Shown: positions 42,900 through 52,388 of the stretch, in pieces
How the letters are laid out: each line of letters begins with the position of its first letter
Numbering within the stretch: position 1 is the first letter of the stretch
Origin: JBGSUZ01 sp964404895
GTDB taxonomy: Bacteria > Bacillota > Clostridia > Peptostreptococcales > Acidaminobacteraceae
DNA: 64,000 nt
NCBI GenBank assembly: GCA_964404895.1
Contig: CAYOLV010000001.1
Coordinates: forward strand, 372,001 to 436,000
Reading direction: 5' to 3'
The notes under the pieces: model-generated
What the model was told of the DNA's origin: nothing
Databases searched by the model: none
What the model saw: only the letters and a program-made list of their open reading frames with translations
Translations under genes and position numbers: made by a program

Positions 42900-43634
42900 A
42901 TGAAAGCGTTACATACGAAACAAAAAGCATTACTGGTACTAGGCTTATTATTAATGTGCGCACCTTTATCCGCGGCGGCAATGCACATTATGGAGGGCTA
43001 TTTGCCTTTTAAATGGGCGATAATCTGGTATATTGTATTTTTACCATTTATGGTACTTGGCTTGAGAGCGGTCAAAACCCTCATGTCACAAGATATGAAC
43101 ATTAAATTGCTGTTAGGCTTGGTAGCTGCGTTTGCCTTTTGTCTTTCGGCATTAAAAATACCATCAGTAGTTGGTAGCTGTTCTCACCCGACGGGTGTGG
43201 GACTAGGCGCAATGCTCTTTGGACCACTGCCTATGGTGGTTATTGGCGGAGTGGTACTGTTGCTTCAATCCTTACTATTAGCTCACGGCGGCATTACCAC
43301 ATTAGGGGCTAACGGCTTCTCCATGGCAGTTGCAGGACCTTTTGCTTCTTATGGTATTTATAAATTGTGCCTTGCACTTAAACTTAACAAGAAATGGGCC
43401 ATTTTCCTTGGGGCGATGATTGGGGATTTGGTCACGTACAGCGTCACTTCTATCCAATTAGGTCTGGCTTTCCCTGGTTCAGAAGGGGCTATGGTAGCTG
43501 TGGTCAAATACTTAGGTATTTTTATGTTTACACAATTGCCAATAGCGGTGGGCGAAGGGATCTTAACCGTTTTGGTATATAACTTGCTGATTGAGTTTAA
43601 AGCGCAGCTCGGACGTGCAGGGGAGGTATTATAA
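42900..43634 (+). CDS. cbiM: Cobalt ECF transporter, substrate-specific subunit
   Basis: 244 residues. A cleavable leader (LLVLGLLLMCAPLSAAA) exposes the mature N-terminus MHIMEGYLP, whose amino group and His bind Co2+. Further conserved: CSHPTGVGLGAMLFGP and about six helices. Forms the importer with CbiN, CbiQ and CbiO. Stop overlaps cbiN by one base. Confidence 0.96.
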   Translation: MKALHTKQKALLVLGLLLMCAPLSAAAMHIMEGYLPFKWAIIWYIVFLPFMVLGLRAVKTLMSQDMNIKLLLGLVAAFAFCLSALKIPSVVGSCSHPTGVGLGAMLFGPLPMVVIGGVVLLLQSLLLAHGGITTLGANGFSMAVAGPFASYGIYKLCLALKLNKKWAIFLGAMIGDLVTYSVTSIQLGLAFPGSEGAMVAVVKYLGIFMFTQLPIAVGEGILTVLVYNLLIEFKAQLGRAGEVL

Positions 43635-43948
43635 TGACAACGCAAACCCATGCTTCAGAAAAGAAAAGCCTTAGAAATAACATCATCTTGATTATTCTAT
43701 TTTTACTGTTGATTATAAGCCCTCTTGCAATCAATCAGGGGGGAGAGTACGGCGGTGCAGATGGCAATGCGGAAGCTGAAATAGTGGCCTCAAATCCAGA
43801 TTACGTCCCGTGGTTTGAATCTTTCTGGGAGCCGCCAAGTGGAGAAATTGAAAGTCTTCTGTTTGCGGCACAAGCTTCAATTGGAACCGGGTTTATCGCC
43901 TACTTCTTTGGGCTAATGAAAGGACGAAAACAAAGTGCTGGGAATTGA
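43634..43948 (+). CDS. cbiN: Cobalt ECF transporter, CbiN component
   Basis: 104 residues with helices near 14-32 and 76-96 and an extracytoplasmic loop containing GGEYGGADGNAEA, as usual for CbiN, which helps load CbiM. The end overlaps cbiQ by 14 nt. Confidence 0.94.
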   Translation: MTTQTHASEKKSLRNNIILIILFLLLIISPLAINQGGEYGGADGNAEAEIVASNPDYVPWFESFWEPPSGEIESLLFAAQASIGTGFIAYFFGLMKGRKQSAGN

Positions 43949-44618
43949 TCAAGTGGCGTACAACAGTCCTTTGAAAAATATAAACCCTCATATTAGGATC
44001 GGACTGCCATTGGTTTGGCTGATTCTGATGGCGATCGTCGGCAATTCTCTTTTGTTTGCCATTACTTTTGTCCTCATGGTAGCCGCAACTTTATGTCCAA
44101 AATCAGTACCAGCAAAGGTTTATTTAAAAGCTTTGCTGGCACCTGCATTTTTTGTCATAACAGCAGTTTTAGGTATTTTGTTTGTCAGTGACCCGGGAAC
44201 CGCTCAAGTGCTTTGGCATTTTAATTTGGGAAAATGGACACTGTATTTAACAGCAGACTCTGCTCAAACTGGGCTCATCACTGTAGAAAGAGCATTTGCA
44301 TCGGTTACATTGGTTTATTTTATAGCCTGTCACGCCCCTATCTGGGAAATTGGTTTGTATATGAGACGGTTGAAAATACCAAAAGATTTTGTGGAATTGT
44401 TCGTACTGTGTTATCGGTTTGTCTTTATTTTGTTGGAAGAGGCAGGGGCAATGATGGAAGCGCAACAGTTGCGTTTAGGTTATGGCTCGGTTCGAGGCGC
44501 CTTTAGGGATATGGGGCTGCTACTGGGTCAACTGCTGATCCGAACCCTACTGAGGGCTCGCGCCATGGAAGAAGGCTTATCGCTAAGACTGTATGAAGGG
44601 GAGTTCCATTTGGAATAG
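43935..44618 (+). CDS. cbiQ: Cobalt ECF transporter, coupling protein
   Basis: 227 residues from a GTG inside cbiN. About five helices; the coupling motifs with Ala-Arg-Gly appear as MEAQQLRLGYGS and RTLLRARAMEEGLSLR. Connects CbiMN to the ATPase CbiO. Confidence 0.93.
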   Translation: MLGIDQVAYNSPLKNINPHIRIGLPLVWLILMAIVGNSLLFAITFVLMVAATLCPKSVPAKVYLKALLAPAFFVITAVLGILFVSDPGTAQVLWHFNLGKWTLYLTADSAQTGLITVERAFASVTLVYFIACHAPIWEIGLYMRRLKIPKDFVELFVLCYRFVFILLEEAGAMMEAQQLRLGYGSVRGAFRDMGLLLGQLLIRTLLRARAMEEGLSLRLYEGEFHLE

Positions 44619-44631
44619 CAAGGAGGTAGAC

Positions 44632-45510
44632 ATGATTGAGTGCAAAGGCTTGTCCTTTTCTTATGAAAATGGGTCAAAAGCCCTTCAAAATATTGATTTT
44701 AGTACCAGTCATGGCGGGATTATTGGTCTGATTGGTGCAAATGGTGCGGGTAAATCTACCCTTTTTAAATGCATGACGGGGCTTGTTAAGCCCACGGAAG
44801 GTTGTGTGGAATTTAAGGGGAAGAGACTTGAATACAGCAAACACAGCTTGAATGAGCTCAGACAACAAGTCAATGTGGTCTTGCAAGACCCAGACCGTCA
44901 GATCTTTTTCCCAAGGGTTTTTGACGATGTGGCCTTTGGCCCTAGAAATATGAAAAAGTCTAAAGAAATGGTTGACGAAGCGGTGATGAATAGCCTTTGT
45001 CTTACAAAAATGGAAGAGTTGAAAGACCGACCTGTTCACGCCTTAAGCTTTGGTCAGAAAAAGCGAACTGCCATAGCGGGTATATTGGCTATGAACTGTC
45101 AAATGATGATCTGCGACGAGCCTGAAGCGGGACTAGACCCTCAAATGAAGCGAGCCATGACGGATATTCTGAAGAAATTAGCGGAGAGTGGCACCACCAT
45201 CGTGTTGTCCAGTCACAACATGGATTTGATTTTGGAACTTTGCGATTTCGTGTATGTTCTTGGTGAAGGCCAAATCATGGGGAAAGGGGAAACCTTGTCG
45301 GTGCTGTCCAATAAGAGTCTGATGGAGTCAGCAGCCTTGGAAAGACCTCTGCTGATTGAACTGGCTGAGCAACTTAACTTGCCTTTTGTCAGGTCGGCAA
45401 AGGATTGGGAGGCTGTTAACACGGGTAAAGCGATCGGCAAAAGTGAAACGAGTAGCGGGAGTAAACCCATGGGCGAAAGCAATACAAACAGCGAGGAGGG
45501 CATTTCATGA
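44632..45510 (+). CDS. cbiO: Cobalt ECF transporter, ATP-binding protein
   Basis: 292 residues from ATG 44632 after AAGGAGG. Walker A GANGAGKST, Q-loop VLQDPDRQIF, signature ALSFGQKKRTAIAGILAM (LSFGQ), Walker B MMICDEPEAGLDPQ. A low-complexity tail rich in Ser, Gly, Lys and Asn fills the last 28 residues and carries two similar sequence units (GKAIGKSETSSG and KPMGESNTNS), unusual for CbiO. Overlaps hemA by 4 nt. Confidence 0.94.
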   Translation: MIECKGLSFSYENGSKALQNIDFSTSHGGIIGLIGANGAGKSTLFKCMTGLVKPTEGCVEFKGKRLEYSKHSLNELRQQVNVVLQDPDRQIFFPRVFDDVAFGPRNMKKSKEMVDEAVMNSLCLTKMEELKDRPVHALSFGQKKRTAIAGILAMNCQMMICDEPEAGLDPQMKRAMTDILKKLAESGTTIVLSSHNMDLILELCDFVYVLGEGQIMGKGETLSVLSNKSLMESAALERPLLIELAEQLNLPFVRSAKDWEAVNTGKAIGKSETSSGSKPMGESNTNSEEGIS

Positions 45511-46763
45511 AGATTACTATGATTGGCGTCAACCATGAAACGGCTCCAGTTGCTTGGCGGGAAGCCGTTAGTTTGACGGAAACTAAGAAAATTGAGTTGC
45601 TGGAAAGTTTGATCCAGTTAGGGGTAGAAGAAAGCATTGTCTTGTCTACCTGTGGTCGGTTTGAACTGTATTTGGCAACTTCTGAGGAGCACTTGGCGGC
45701 ATTTGAAAATAGAATGATTGAATTTTTAAAGGACTTTTTCAATAAAAGTGATTTTCATGCCCATTGCTATTGCAAGTCGGAGGAACATGCGGTTTATCAC
45801 CTGTTCAAAGTAGCCATCGGACTGGATTCTGCAGTATTGGGAGAAGATCAGATTTTAGGTCAGGTCAAAGAAGCCCTACAGTTTGGCATGATGATTGGGA
45901 GCAGTGGCAAAACACTGAACGCCCTGTTTAGAGACGGAACGGCATCGGCTAAACGCATTAAAACGGAGTTGAAAATTTCAGAGCACCCCCTTTCATTGAG
46001 TTACATTGGCGTTAAAAAATCCAAAGAAATTTTGGGAAATTTAACGGAAAAAGTGGTTTTAGTGATAGGATTAGGGAAGATGGGGCAGTTGGCGTTAAAG
46101 TCCCTCCTAGAAGAAGGGGTTTCCTGTGTTAACATAGCGGTGAGAAATCCGAGTATTGTTGGGGTGGAACAGTTTTCACAGTCGGATAGGGAAAGAATCC
46201 ATATTATTTCCTTTGAAGAAAGGTACGCTTATTTGGAAACAGCAGACCTTGTAATTGGTGCCACAGCCGCACCCCACACGGTCATTAAGGCAGAACAGAC
46301 AGAACGCATGAAAACCGGCGCTCTTTTAATAGATTTGGCGCTCCCGCGTGATTTTGATAATCAGTTGACTGAGAAATTCCCCGTGACCCTCTTAGACGTG
46401 GATGGGTTAAAGGACATTTCTGAGTCCAATGCAAAAAAACGCATAGCCATTGCTGCAGATGCAGAAGCCATGATTGAAGCCGATGTGGCTGCCTTTCTAA
46501 AATGGATGGATCAGGCAGAAGTCGATACGGTGTTGAACCAGTGGCATCAAGAAATTGAAGCCATTCATGAAGATACTATGAGCTATTTAAAGCGAAAATT
46601 GGTCAATTGTGAACATAGAGATTTGATGCTCATTGATAAGATGTTGACCTCTTCCTTAAAACGATTGATTCGTAAGCCTGTAGGGGTTTTGAAAAATATA
46701 GAGGACAATGAAAAGCGAGCCATGGCAGTAGACTTGATTAAGGAGTTGTTTGAATATGAGTAA
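45507..46763 (+). CDS. hemA: Glutamyl-tRNA reductase
   Basis: 418 residues. Reduces Glu-tRNA to glutamate-1-semialdehyde with NADPH, the entry to tetrapyrroles. Catalytic Cys49 in VLSTCGRFELY, then GEDQILGQVKEA, NADPH site VLVIGLGKMGQLA, and a C-terminal helical dimer region. Placed after the cobalt importer, so precursor supply follows B12 control. Confidence 0.97.
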   Translation: MKITMIGVNHETAPVAWREAVSLTETKKIELLESLIQLGVEESIVLSTCGRFELYLATSEEHLAAFENRMIEFLKDFFNKSDFHAHCYCKSEEHAVYHLFKVAIGLDSAVLGEDQILGQVKEALQFGMMIGSSGKTLNALFRDGTASAKRIKTELKISEHPLSLSYIGVKKSKEILGNLTEKVVLVIGLGKMGQLALKSLLEEGVSCVNIAVRNPSIVGVEQFSQSDRERIHIISFEERYAYLETADLVIGATAAPHTVIKAEQTERMKTGALLIDLALPRDFDNQLTEKFPVTLLDVDGLKDISESNAKKRIAIAADAEAMIEADVAAFLKWMDQAEVDTVLNQWHQEIEAIHEDTMSYLKRKLVNCEHRDLMLIDKMLTSSLKRLIRKPVGVLKNIEDNEKRAMAVDLIKELFEYE

Positions 46764-47682
46764 AATTATTGTTGGGTCAAGAGGCAGTCGTTTAGCCCTT
46801 TCCCAGACCCAATGGGTCATAGAGGCTTTAGAAAAAAATAACCCTGACCTTGTCTTTGAAGTTAAGATTATTAAAACTAAGGGAGACGTGGTCTTAGACA
46901 AAGCTCTAGACAAAATAGGGGACAAAGGACTATTTGTCACTGAAATTGAGTCAGCACTCTTGTCTGGAGAAATCGACATGGCCATTCACAGCATGAAGGA
47001 TATGCCAGGAGATCAAACCGCGGGACTTTGTTTTGCCCTGACCCCTGAAAGGGAAGACCCGAGAGACGTGATCGTGTTCAAAGAAAATGCAGAGTGGAAC
47101 AGTTTGGAAGATTTACCAACGGGCGCAGTCATTGGCACAGGCAGTAAAAGACGGGCTGCTCAGCTCAGTGCCGCAAGACCAGATTTGGTCTTTGTCCCAA
47201 TCCGTGGAAATGTGGAAACGAGAATTCAAAAAGTGGAAACAGAGAATATGGCGGGAACTGTGTTGGCAGCGGCAGGTCTTCATCGACTGGGTCTGAAAGA
47301 CCGCATTGGCTGTTATTTAGAGCCTTCTGTTTGTTTGCCAGCCCCTGCTCAAGGTGCTTTAGCGATTCAATACAGAAGTGCGGATAAAAATATGGAAACC
47401 ATGCTCAGTGCCATTGGAAGTCAAGAAGGACACATTCGGGCATTGGCAGAGCGGAGTTTTTTAAGGGGTATTTCAGGTTCTTGTCACTTGCCTATTGGGG
47501 CTTATGCCGTTGTAGAAGGAGACTGTTTTAAACTGACAGGACTCTATGGCGACGAAGACTGCCAGTGTTTAGTGAAAGAATCCCTCCAAGTGTCCATGCC
47601 CATTGACGAAGATGGGGCTTTAGCATTAGGTACAGCATTGGCGGAGAAAATCATGTCTCAGTACTTGAAGAATAGAGGGTAA
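46756..47682 (+). CDS. hemC: Hydroxymethylbilane synthase (porphobilinogen deaminase)
   Basis: 308 residues from ATG 46756 (GGAG 10 nt before, and an 8-nt overlap with hemA). Joins four porphobilinogens. Motifs: VGSRGSRLALSQTQWV, VHSMKDMP-like IHSMKDMPG, GTGSKRRAAQL, and the dipyrromethane cofactor Cys243 in ISGSCHLPIGA. Confidence 0.97.
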   Translation: MSKIIVGSRGSRLALSQTQWVIEALEKNNPDLVFEVKIIKTKGDVVLDKALDKIGDKGLFVTEIESALLSGEIDMAIHSMKDMPGDQTAGLCFALTPEREDPRDVIVFKENAEWNSLEDLPTGAVIGTGSKRRAAQLSAARPDLVFVPIRGNVETRIQKVETENMAGTVLAAAGLHRLGLKDRIGCYLEPSVCLPAPAQGALAIQYRSADKNMETMLSAIGSQEGHIRALAERSFLRGISGSCHLPIGAYAVVEGDCFKLTGLYGDEDCQCLVKESLQVSMPIDEDGALALGTALAEKIMSQYLKNRG

Positions 47683-47686
47683 AGCT

Positions 47687-49213
47687 ATGGGAAATGAAGT
47701 CGGAAAGGTTTATTTAGTAGGGGCAGGTCCTGGAGATCTGGAATTACTCACCGTCAAAGGGAAAAGACTTTTAGAGCAGGCAGAAGTAGTGGTTTACGAC
47801 CGCTTGGTGTCAGATGAGATTATGGGATTAATTCCTTCAAGCGCAACTTGTCACTATGTGGGAAAGGCTTCTGCCAACCATGCCATGCCTCAAGAAGAAA
47901 TCAATCACTGGTTAGCAGATTTAGCATTGTCTGGGAAAACCGTGATTCGGTTAAAAGGGGGCGACCCTTACGTCTTTGGACGGGGTGGAGAAGAAGGGGA
48001 AGTCCTTTATCAAAGAGGGGTGCCTTTTGAAGTGGTTCCAGGCATTACTTCTGCCATTGGAGGCTTATCCTATGCAGGGATTCCAGTAACCCATAGGGAC
48101 TGGACATCTTCTTTCCATGTTTTTACAGGTCACTTTAAAGAAGAGTCGCGGGAGCACAATTGGTCGGCAATCAGTCAATTAAATGGGACGCTGGTCTTTC
48201 TCATGGGGGTTGCCAACTTAGGCTTTATAACGGCTAAACTCCTTGCAAATGGCACAAAAGCAGACACCCCAGCGGCTATCGTCAGCAATGGGACTCGAAA
48301 TGAACAAAAGGTAGTTGTTGGAACACTTTCGACTATATTGGAACAAGCGCTAAATGCCAATGTAAAGCCCCCCTCTCTCTTCGTGGTAGGGGAAGTGGTG
48401 AAATGCAGAGAGCAGTTAAACTGGTTCGAAAGCAGACCCCTCTTTGGGCGAAAAATCATTGTGACGAGAGCCAAACATCAAGCCAGTAAGCTTTCAGAGG
48501 AATTGAGAAATTTGGGTGCCAGTGTCTATGAATTGCCTGCAATCCAAATTCAACCTCAAAGTCCTGAAAACTTTAATAGCACCGTTCAAGCCCTGAGTAA
48601 TTACCAATGGGTGGTCTTCACCAGTGAAAATGGGGTGATGACTTTTATGGATCAACTGAGTCAACTAGGCATAGATGCCAGAGGCTTTGGCTCGGCTAAG
48701 ATTGCAGTTGTGGGAACGGGTACAGCTCAAAAATTAAAAGAGTTTGGATTGATGGCAGATTTGATTCCTGAACGTTTTGTAGCAGAGGGATTGATGGAAG
48801 TTTTAGAGCCACACCTCCAAAAAGAAGATAAAGTGCTTTTGGTACAGGGGGCAAATGCCAGACCGCTTTTAAGAGAATGGTTGGAGACTCACTGCGCGTT
48901 AAATACTTTAGAAACCTATAAGACAGAAGGGGCCAGCCCTTTAGACGAAGAGGCTATAGCTCATATTCAGTCTGCGGACTGGGTGACCTTTGCCAGCGGT
49001 TCTGCCGTGAGTTCATTTTATGAGCGGGCAAAGTTGTCCCATATGACATTAAACACAAAACAAAAGATTGCATCTATAGGGCCAATCACTTCCGAGGCAC
49101 TTGCAGGATTTGGTCAAAAAGCCACTGTAGAGGCGACGCCGCATCATATAGCAGGTTTGATTCAAGCCGTATTAGAATGGGAAAGTGAGGAAACAAAGGT
49201 TGAGACGATTTAG
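47687..49213 (+). CDS. cobA-hemD: Uroporphyrinogen-III C-methyltransferase / uroporphyrinogen-III synthase fusion
   Basis: 508 residues. Residues 1 to about 245 are the methyltransferase: VGAGPGDLELLTVKG, LKGGDPYVFGRGGEEG, VVPGITSAIGGLSYAGIP. Residues about 255-508 are the synthase: IIVTRAKHQASKLSEELR, VFTSENGV, TFASGSAVSSF. It thus closes the ring and adds the first two methyls to make precorrin-2. Such fusions are common in clostridia. A precorrin-2 dehydrogenase gene is not in the window. Confidence 0.96.
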   Translation: MGNEVGKVYLVGAGPGDLELLTVKGKRLLEQAEVVVYDRLVSDEIMGLIPSSATCHYVGKASANHAMPQEEINHWLADLALSGKTVIRLKGGDPYVFGRGGEEGEVLYQRGVPFEVVPGITSAIGGLSYAGIPVTHRDWTSSFHVFTGHFKEESREHNWSAISQLNGTLVFLMGVANLGFITAKLLANGTKADTPAAIVSNGTRNEQKVVVGTLSTILEQALNANVKPPSLFVVGEVVKCREQLNWFESRPLFGRKIIVTRAKHQASKLSEELRNLGASVYELPAIQIQPQSPENFNSTVQALSNYQWVVFTSENGVMTFMDQLSQLGIDARGFGSAKIAVVGTGTAQKLKEFGLMADLIPERFVAEGLMEVLEPHLQKEDKVLLVQGANARPLLREWLETHCALNTLETYKTEGASPLDEEAIAHIQSADWVTFASGSAVSSFYERAKLSHMTLNTKQKIASIGPITSEALAGFGQKATVEATPHHIAGLIQAVLEWESEETKVETI

Positions 49214-50177
49214 AAGACTAAGAGCCAACGAGGCCATAAGAAGCGCCTTTAGAGAAACTCATTTAGCTGTATCGGACTTCATGTACCCCATGTTTATTGT
49301 GGAGGGCACAGGTATTCAAAGGGAAATAGGCTCCATGCCAGGTATTTACCATTACAGTGTAGATGAGCTGGAAAAAGAGGTAAAAGTGTTATACGAGCTA
49401 GGCGTGGATAAAATCATGATTTTTGGCATTCCAAACCATAAAGATCCTAGAGGTACTCAGGCTTATGCGGAAGATGGCATCACTCAGAGAGCTATTCGGG
49501 CTGTGAAAAAAGTTTGTCCAGAAATGTATGTGGCGGCAGATGTTTGCCTCTGTGAATATACATCCCATGGGCATTGCGGTTTGCTAGACGATCAGGGCTG
49601 TATTATAAACGATGAAACCTTGGAACTCCTTGCAAAGACAGCGGTGAGCCAAGCTAGAGCAGGAGCAGACATGGTAGCCCCATCAGACATGATGGATGGG
49701 CGCATTGGAGCTCTTCGTCAAGCGTTAGACGCAGAAGGCTTCCCATACGTGACTTTAATGGCCTATTCAGCCAAATACGCTTCTAGTTATTACGGACCTT
49801 TCAGAGAAGCGGCGGGTTCTGCGCCACAGTTTGGCGACAGAAAAACCTATCAAATGGATCACCACAACGGCAACGAAGCTTTAAGAGTCATGGCATATGA
49901 CTGGGAAAGCGGCGCAGATATACTAATGGTCAAGCCAGCTTTGGCGTATTTAGATGTGTTGAGCCGTGCAAAAGACAGCATGAACGTGCCTTTAGCCGTA
50001 TACAATGTCAGCGGTGAGTACACTATGCTTAAAAATGCAGTCATGCAAGGGGTCATGAATGAGTCAGTCATTTACGAGTCGCTCATTTCTATGAAACGAG
50101 CAGGGGCAGACTTGATTATCACCTATTTTGCAAAGGAAATGGCAATCAAAATGAAGGAGTTTTCTCATGGCAAATAA
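49200..50177 (+). CDS. hemB: Porphobilinogen synthase (delta-aminolevulinate dehydratase)
   Basis: 325 residues from TTG 49200, which has GAGGAAA 9 nt before it; GTG 49185 upstream (330 residues) is in frame but lacks a spaced ribosome site. Start RRFRRLRANEAIRSAFRET, metal-site cysteines in ADVCLCEYTSHGHCG, Schiff-base lysines in MAYSAKYASSYYGPFREA and MVKPALAYLD. Condenses two ALA. Overlaps cobA-hemD and hemL. Confidence 0.95.
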   Translation: MRRFRRLRANEAIRSAFRETHLAVSDFMYPMFIVEGTGIQREIGSMPGIYHYSVDELEKEVKVLYELGVDKIMIFGIPNHKDPRGTQAYAEDGITQRAIRAVKKVCPEMYVAADVCLCEYTSHGHCGLLDDQGCIINDETLELLAKTAVSQARAGADMVAPSDMMDGRIGALRQALDAEGFPYVTLMAYSAKYASSYYGPFREAAGSAPQFGDRKTYQMDHHNGNEALRVMAYDWESGADILMVKPALAYLDVLSRAKDSMNVPLAVYNVSGEYTMLKNAVMQGVMNESVIYESLISMKRAGADLIITYFAKEMAIKMKEFSHGK

Positions 50178-51471
50178 TAAATATGAAAAGTCGAGCAAGT
50201 GGTTTGAAAGAGCACAGAAAGTCATTCCCGGCGGCGTTAATAGCCCTGTTAGAGCCTTTCGTTCAGTAGGCAGAGAACCTATTTTTGCCGACAGAGCAGA
50301 GGGCGCAACTCTTTGGGATGTAGACGGCAATGCCTACACAGATTTTATCTGCTCATGGGGACCGATGATTTTAGGTCATGGTCACCCCACTTTGCTGAAA
50401 GATATAGAAAAAGTATTCTCAAAAGGTACCAGTTATGGAATTCCATCTGCTCTAGAAGTGGAAATGGCGGAGCTTTTATGTGAGGCTTACCCATCCATGG
50501 ACATGGTCAGAATGGTCAGCTCAGGCACAGAAGCCACCATGAGCGCTATTCGTGTGGCGAGAGGTTACACCAACCGTCATAAGATCATCAAGTTCGAAGG
50601 CTGTTACCACGGACATTCCGATGCCCTCTTGGTGAAGTCGGGTTCTGGGACTTTGACCTATGGGGTGCCAACCAGTCCTGGGGTTCCAGAAGACGTGGTG
50701 AAAGATACCTTGGTTTGTCGTTATAATGACCTTTTATCGGTGGAAAAAGTTTTTACAGAATTTCCAAAAGACGTGGCTTGCGTTATTGTTGAGCCTATTG
50801 CAGGGAATATGGGTGTGGTGCCTGCCACTAAAGAGTTTTTGCAAGGACTTCGAGACCTGTGCAGTACTTACGGTGCGGTGTTAATCTTCGACGAAGTCAT
50901 TACAGGGTTTAGATTGGCTTACGGTGGTGCGGCGGAAGTCTTTGGAATTGCTCCAGACTTGGTTTGCTTCGGAAAAATTATTGGCGGCGGATTGCCTGTA
51001 GGGGCTTACGGCGGTAAAAGTGAAGTCATGTCAGTGGTGTCTCCTATTGGGCCTGTTTACCAAGCTGGGACTTTGTCAGGGAATCCTTTGGCGATGCATT
51101 TTGGCATCCAAACCCTAACTTATTTGAAAAATCACCCTGAAATTTATACGGAAATGGTGCGGAAAGCAGAGCGCATCGAATCAGGCTTAAACGCTTGGAT
51201 TTCCAAATATAAATTCCCAGTACAAGTGGTGAGATTCATGTCTATGCCATGTCTCTTCTTTACAGAAGGGGAAATTCTCAGCTATGACGACGTGAAAAGC
51301 TGCAATACGGAGCTTTACGGACGCTATTTCAGAGAAATGCTAGACCGAGGGTATTTGCTGCCTCCAGCTCAATTCGAAGGGATTTTCTTAAGCGATGCCC
51401 ATACGGATGAGATGCTAGATCGATTTATTCAAGACAGCGGTGAAGTTTTAATGGGTTTATTTCAGGCGTAA
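50167..51471 (+). CDS. hemL: Glutamate-1-semialdehyde 2,1-aminomutase
   Basis: 434 residues, PLP enzyme. Makes ALA from the HemA product. Motifs: ARKVIPGGVNSPVRAF-like AQKVIPGGVNSPVRAF, SSGTEATMSAIRVARG, FDEVITGFR and the lysine in CFGKIIGGGLPVGA near residue 268. Last gene of the cbi/hem operon; no clear terminator follows directly. Confidence 0.97.
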   Translation: MANNKYEKSSKWFERAQKVIPGGVNSPVRAFRSVGREPIFADRAEGATLWDVDGNAYTDFICSWGPMILGHGHPTLLKDIEKVFSKGTSYGIPSALEVEMAELLCEAYPSMDMVRMVSSGTEATMSAIRVARGYTNRHKIIKFEGCYHGHSDALLVKSGSGTLTYGVPTSPGVPEDVVKDTLVCRYNDLLSVEKVFTEFPKDVACVIVEPIAGNMGVVPATKEFLQGLRDLCSTYGAVLIFDEVITGFRLAYGGAAEVFGIAPDLVCFGKIIGGGLPVGAYGGKSEVMSVVSPIGPVYQAGTLSGNPLAMHFGIQTLTYLKNHPEIYTEMVRKAERIESGLNAWISKYKFPVQVVRFMSMPCLFFTEGEILSYDDVKSCNTELYGRYFREMLDRGYLLPPAQFEGIFLSDAHTDEMLDRFIQDSGEVLMGLFQA

Positions 51472-51492
51472 GGATGGAGGCTGAGGATTCCT

Positions 51493-52116
51493 ATGGTTAA
51501 TAAGGAAGTAGAAAATGTGGCGACACAGAAAGTCACCCTTTGGACCCGACAGGACATCAAAAGCTTAGAAGCCCTTGAAAAGAATGGTTATATCCGCATT
51601 ACCCGAGAACATTTAGCTGAAAAATTTGAAGAGATTACGGATTATATTGTGCCTCTTTACCAGTGGTTCACTGTTGAAGCAGAAAAACGTGTACCACGTC
51701 CTGCTGGGGTCGCTTTCCCCGTTTGGTGTGCCATTAGCGAAGAGAATATGCTGAGACCTGTTCCTGGACAAGTGGTCTACCAACTGGAAGTAGACCCTGC
51801 TGAAATTGTCTATTTTGATGGTCAAAAATGGGATTACGTGCTGAATCACCATTATGTAGCAAAAGATGAGGCAGATAGAAAAGCGTATCAACAGGATTTG
51901 GTTGAGAAGGGATTTGACAACGCCTTTTCTTTCATTGAAGGAAAGACGGCCCATTTATACCCCGAAGAACGGCAAAGAGTTATGAACAGCTGGGTTCGGG
52001 TGTTTGATATCGATGACTGGAACATCTTTAATGTACAGGCTAATATTTGGGAAATTAGAAAAGACATGATTACACAAATTATTTATTCAAATGAGGAAAC
52101 TGAGTCTATCCAATAG
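51493..52116 (+). CDS. DUF3841-family protein
   Basis: 207 residues. The start VTLWTRQDIKSLEALEKNGYIRI and the segment VAFPVWCAISEENML fit the DUF3841 family, of unknown function; the WT.Q and DDWNIFNVQANIWEI blocks are conserved in it. 21 nt after hemL on the same strand, so it may be read through from the cbi/hem operon. Its stop codon lies in the loop of the following terminator. Confidence 0.85.
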   Translation: MVNKEVENVATQKVTLWTRQDIKSLEALEKNGYIRITREHLAEKFEEITDYIVPLYQWFTVEAEKRVPRPAGVAFPVWCAISEENMLRPVPGQVVYQLEVDPAEIVYFDGQKWDYVLNHHYVAKDEADRKAYQQDLVEKGFDNAFSFIEGKTAHLYPEERQRVMNSWVRVFDIDDWNIFNVQANIWEIRKDMITQIIYSNEETESIQ

Positions 52117-52132
52117 GATAGGCTCTTTTTTG
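52102..52132 (+). terminator. Rho-independent terminator
   Basis: GAGTCTATCC (52102-52111) pairs with GGATAGGCTC (52116-52125), then TTTTTT. The DUF3841 stop TAG (52114-52116) is at the loop. Probably also ends the cbi/hem transcript. Confidence 0.92.
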
Positions 52133-52316
52133 GTGAAATTAATTGAATTTTATAAATTAGGCAAAGTTTACAATTTAGTATATTTTTATGCTTGATATGG
52201 ATTGATTTGGTATAATAAGGGGGAAGGTTTTGGGGCGCAGAGTGGAATTGATTTACCAATGACGGCTTCTTAGCCACAGAAAATTACGTCATACACTATG
52301 TAATCAGGAGATTAAT

Positions 52317-52388
52317 GATGGGTTATACCAAGGATTTAAGAAAATTTATTGGAACAAAGCCATTCATAATGGTTGGAGGAAAAAATGA
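52317..52388 (+). pseudogene. Nudix hydrolase remnant, N-terminal fragment
   Basis: ATG 52317 after CAGGAG encodes MGYTKDLRKFIGTKPFIMVG and three more residues before TGA. This is the standard N-terminus of Nudix hydrolases of the MutT/YjhB-like type, but the Nudix box and the rest are gone. The frame ends where a different protein gene starts, so it is probably a deletion scar. The gap 52133-52316 before it shows only a TATAAT-like element at 52211-52216. Confidence 0.75.

Noticed and set aside
44593..44631. Upstream start for cbiO
   Set aside because: Lies within cbiQ; AAGGAGG is placed for ATG 44632.
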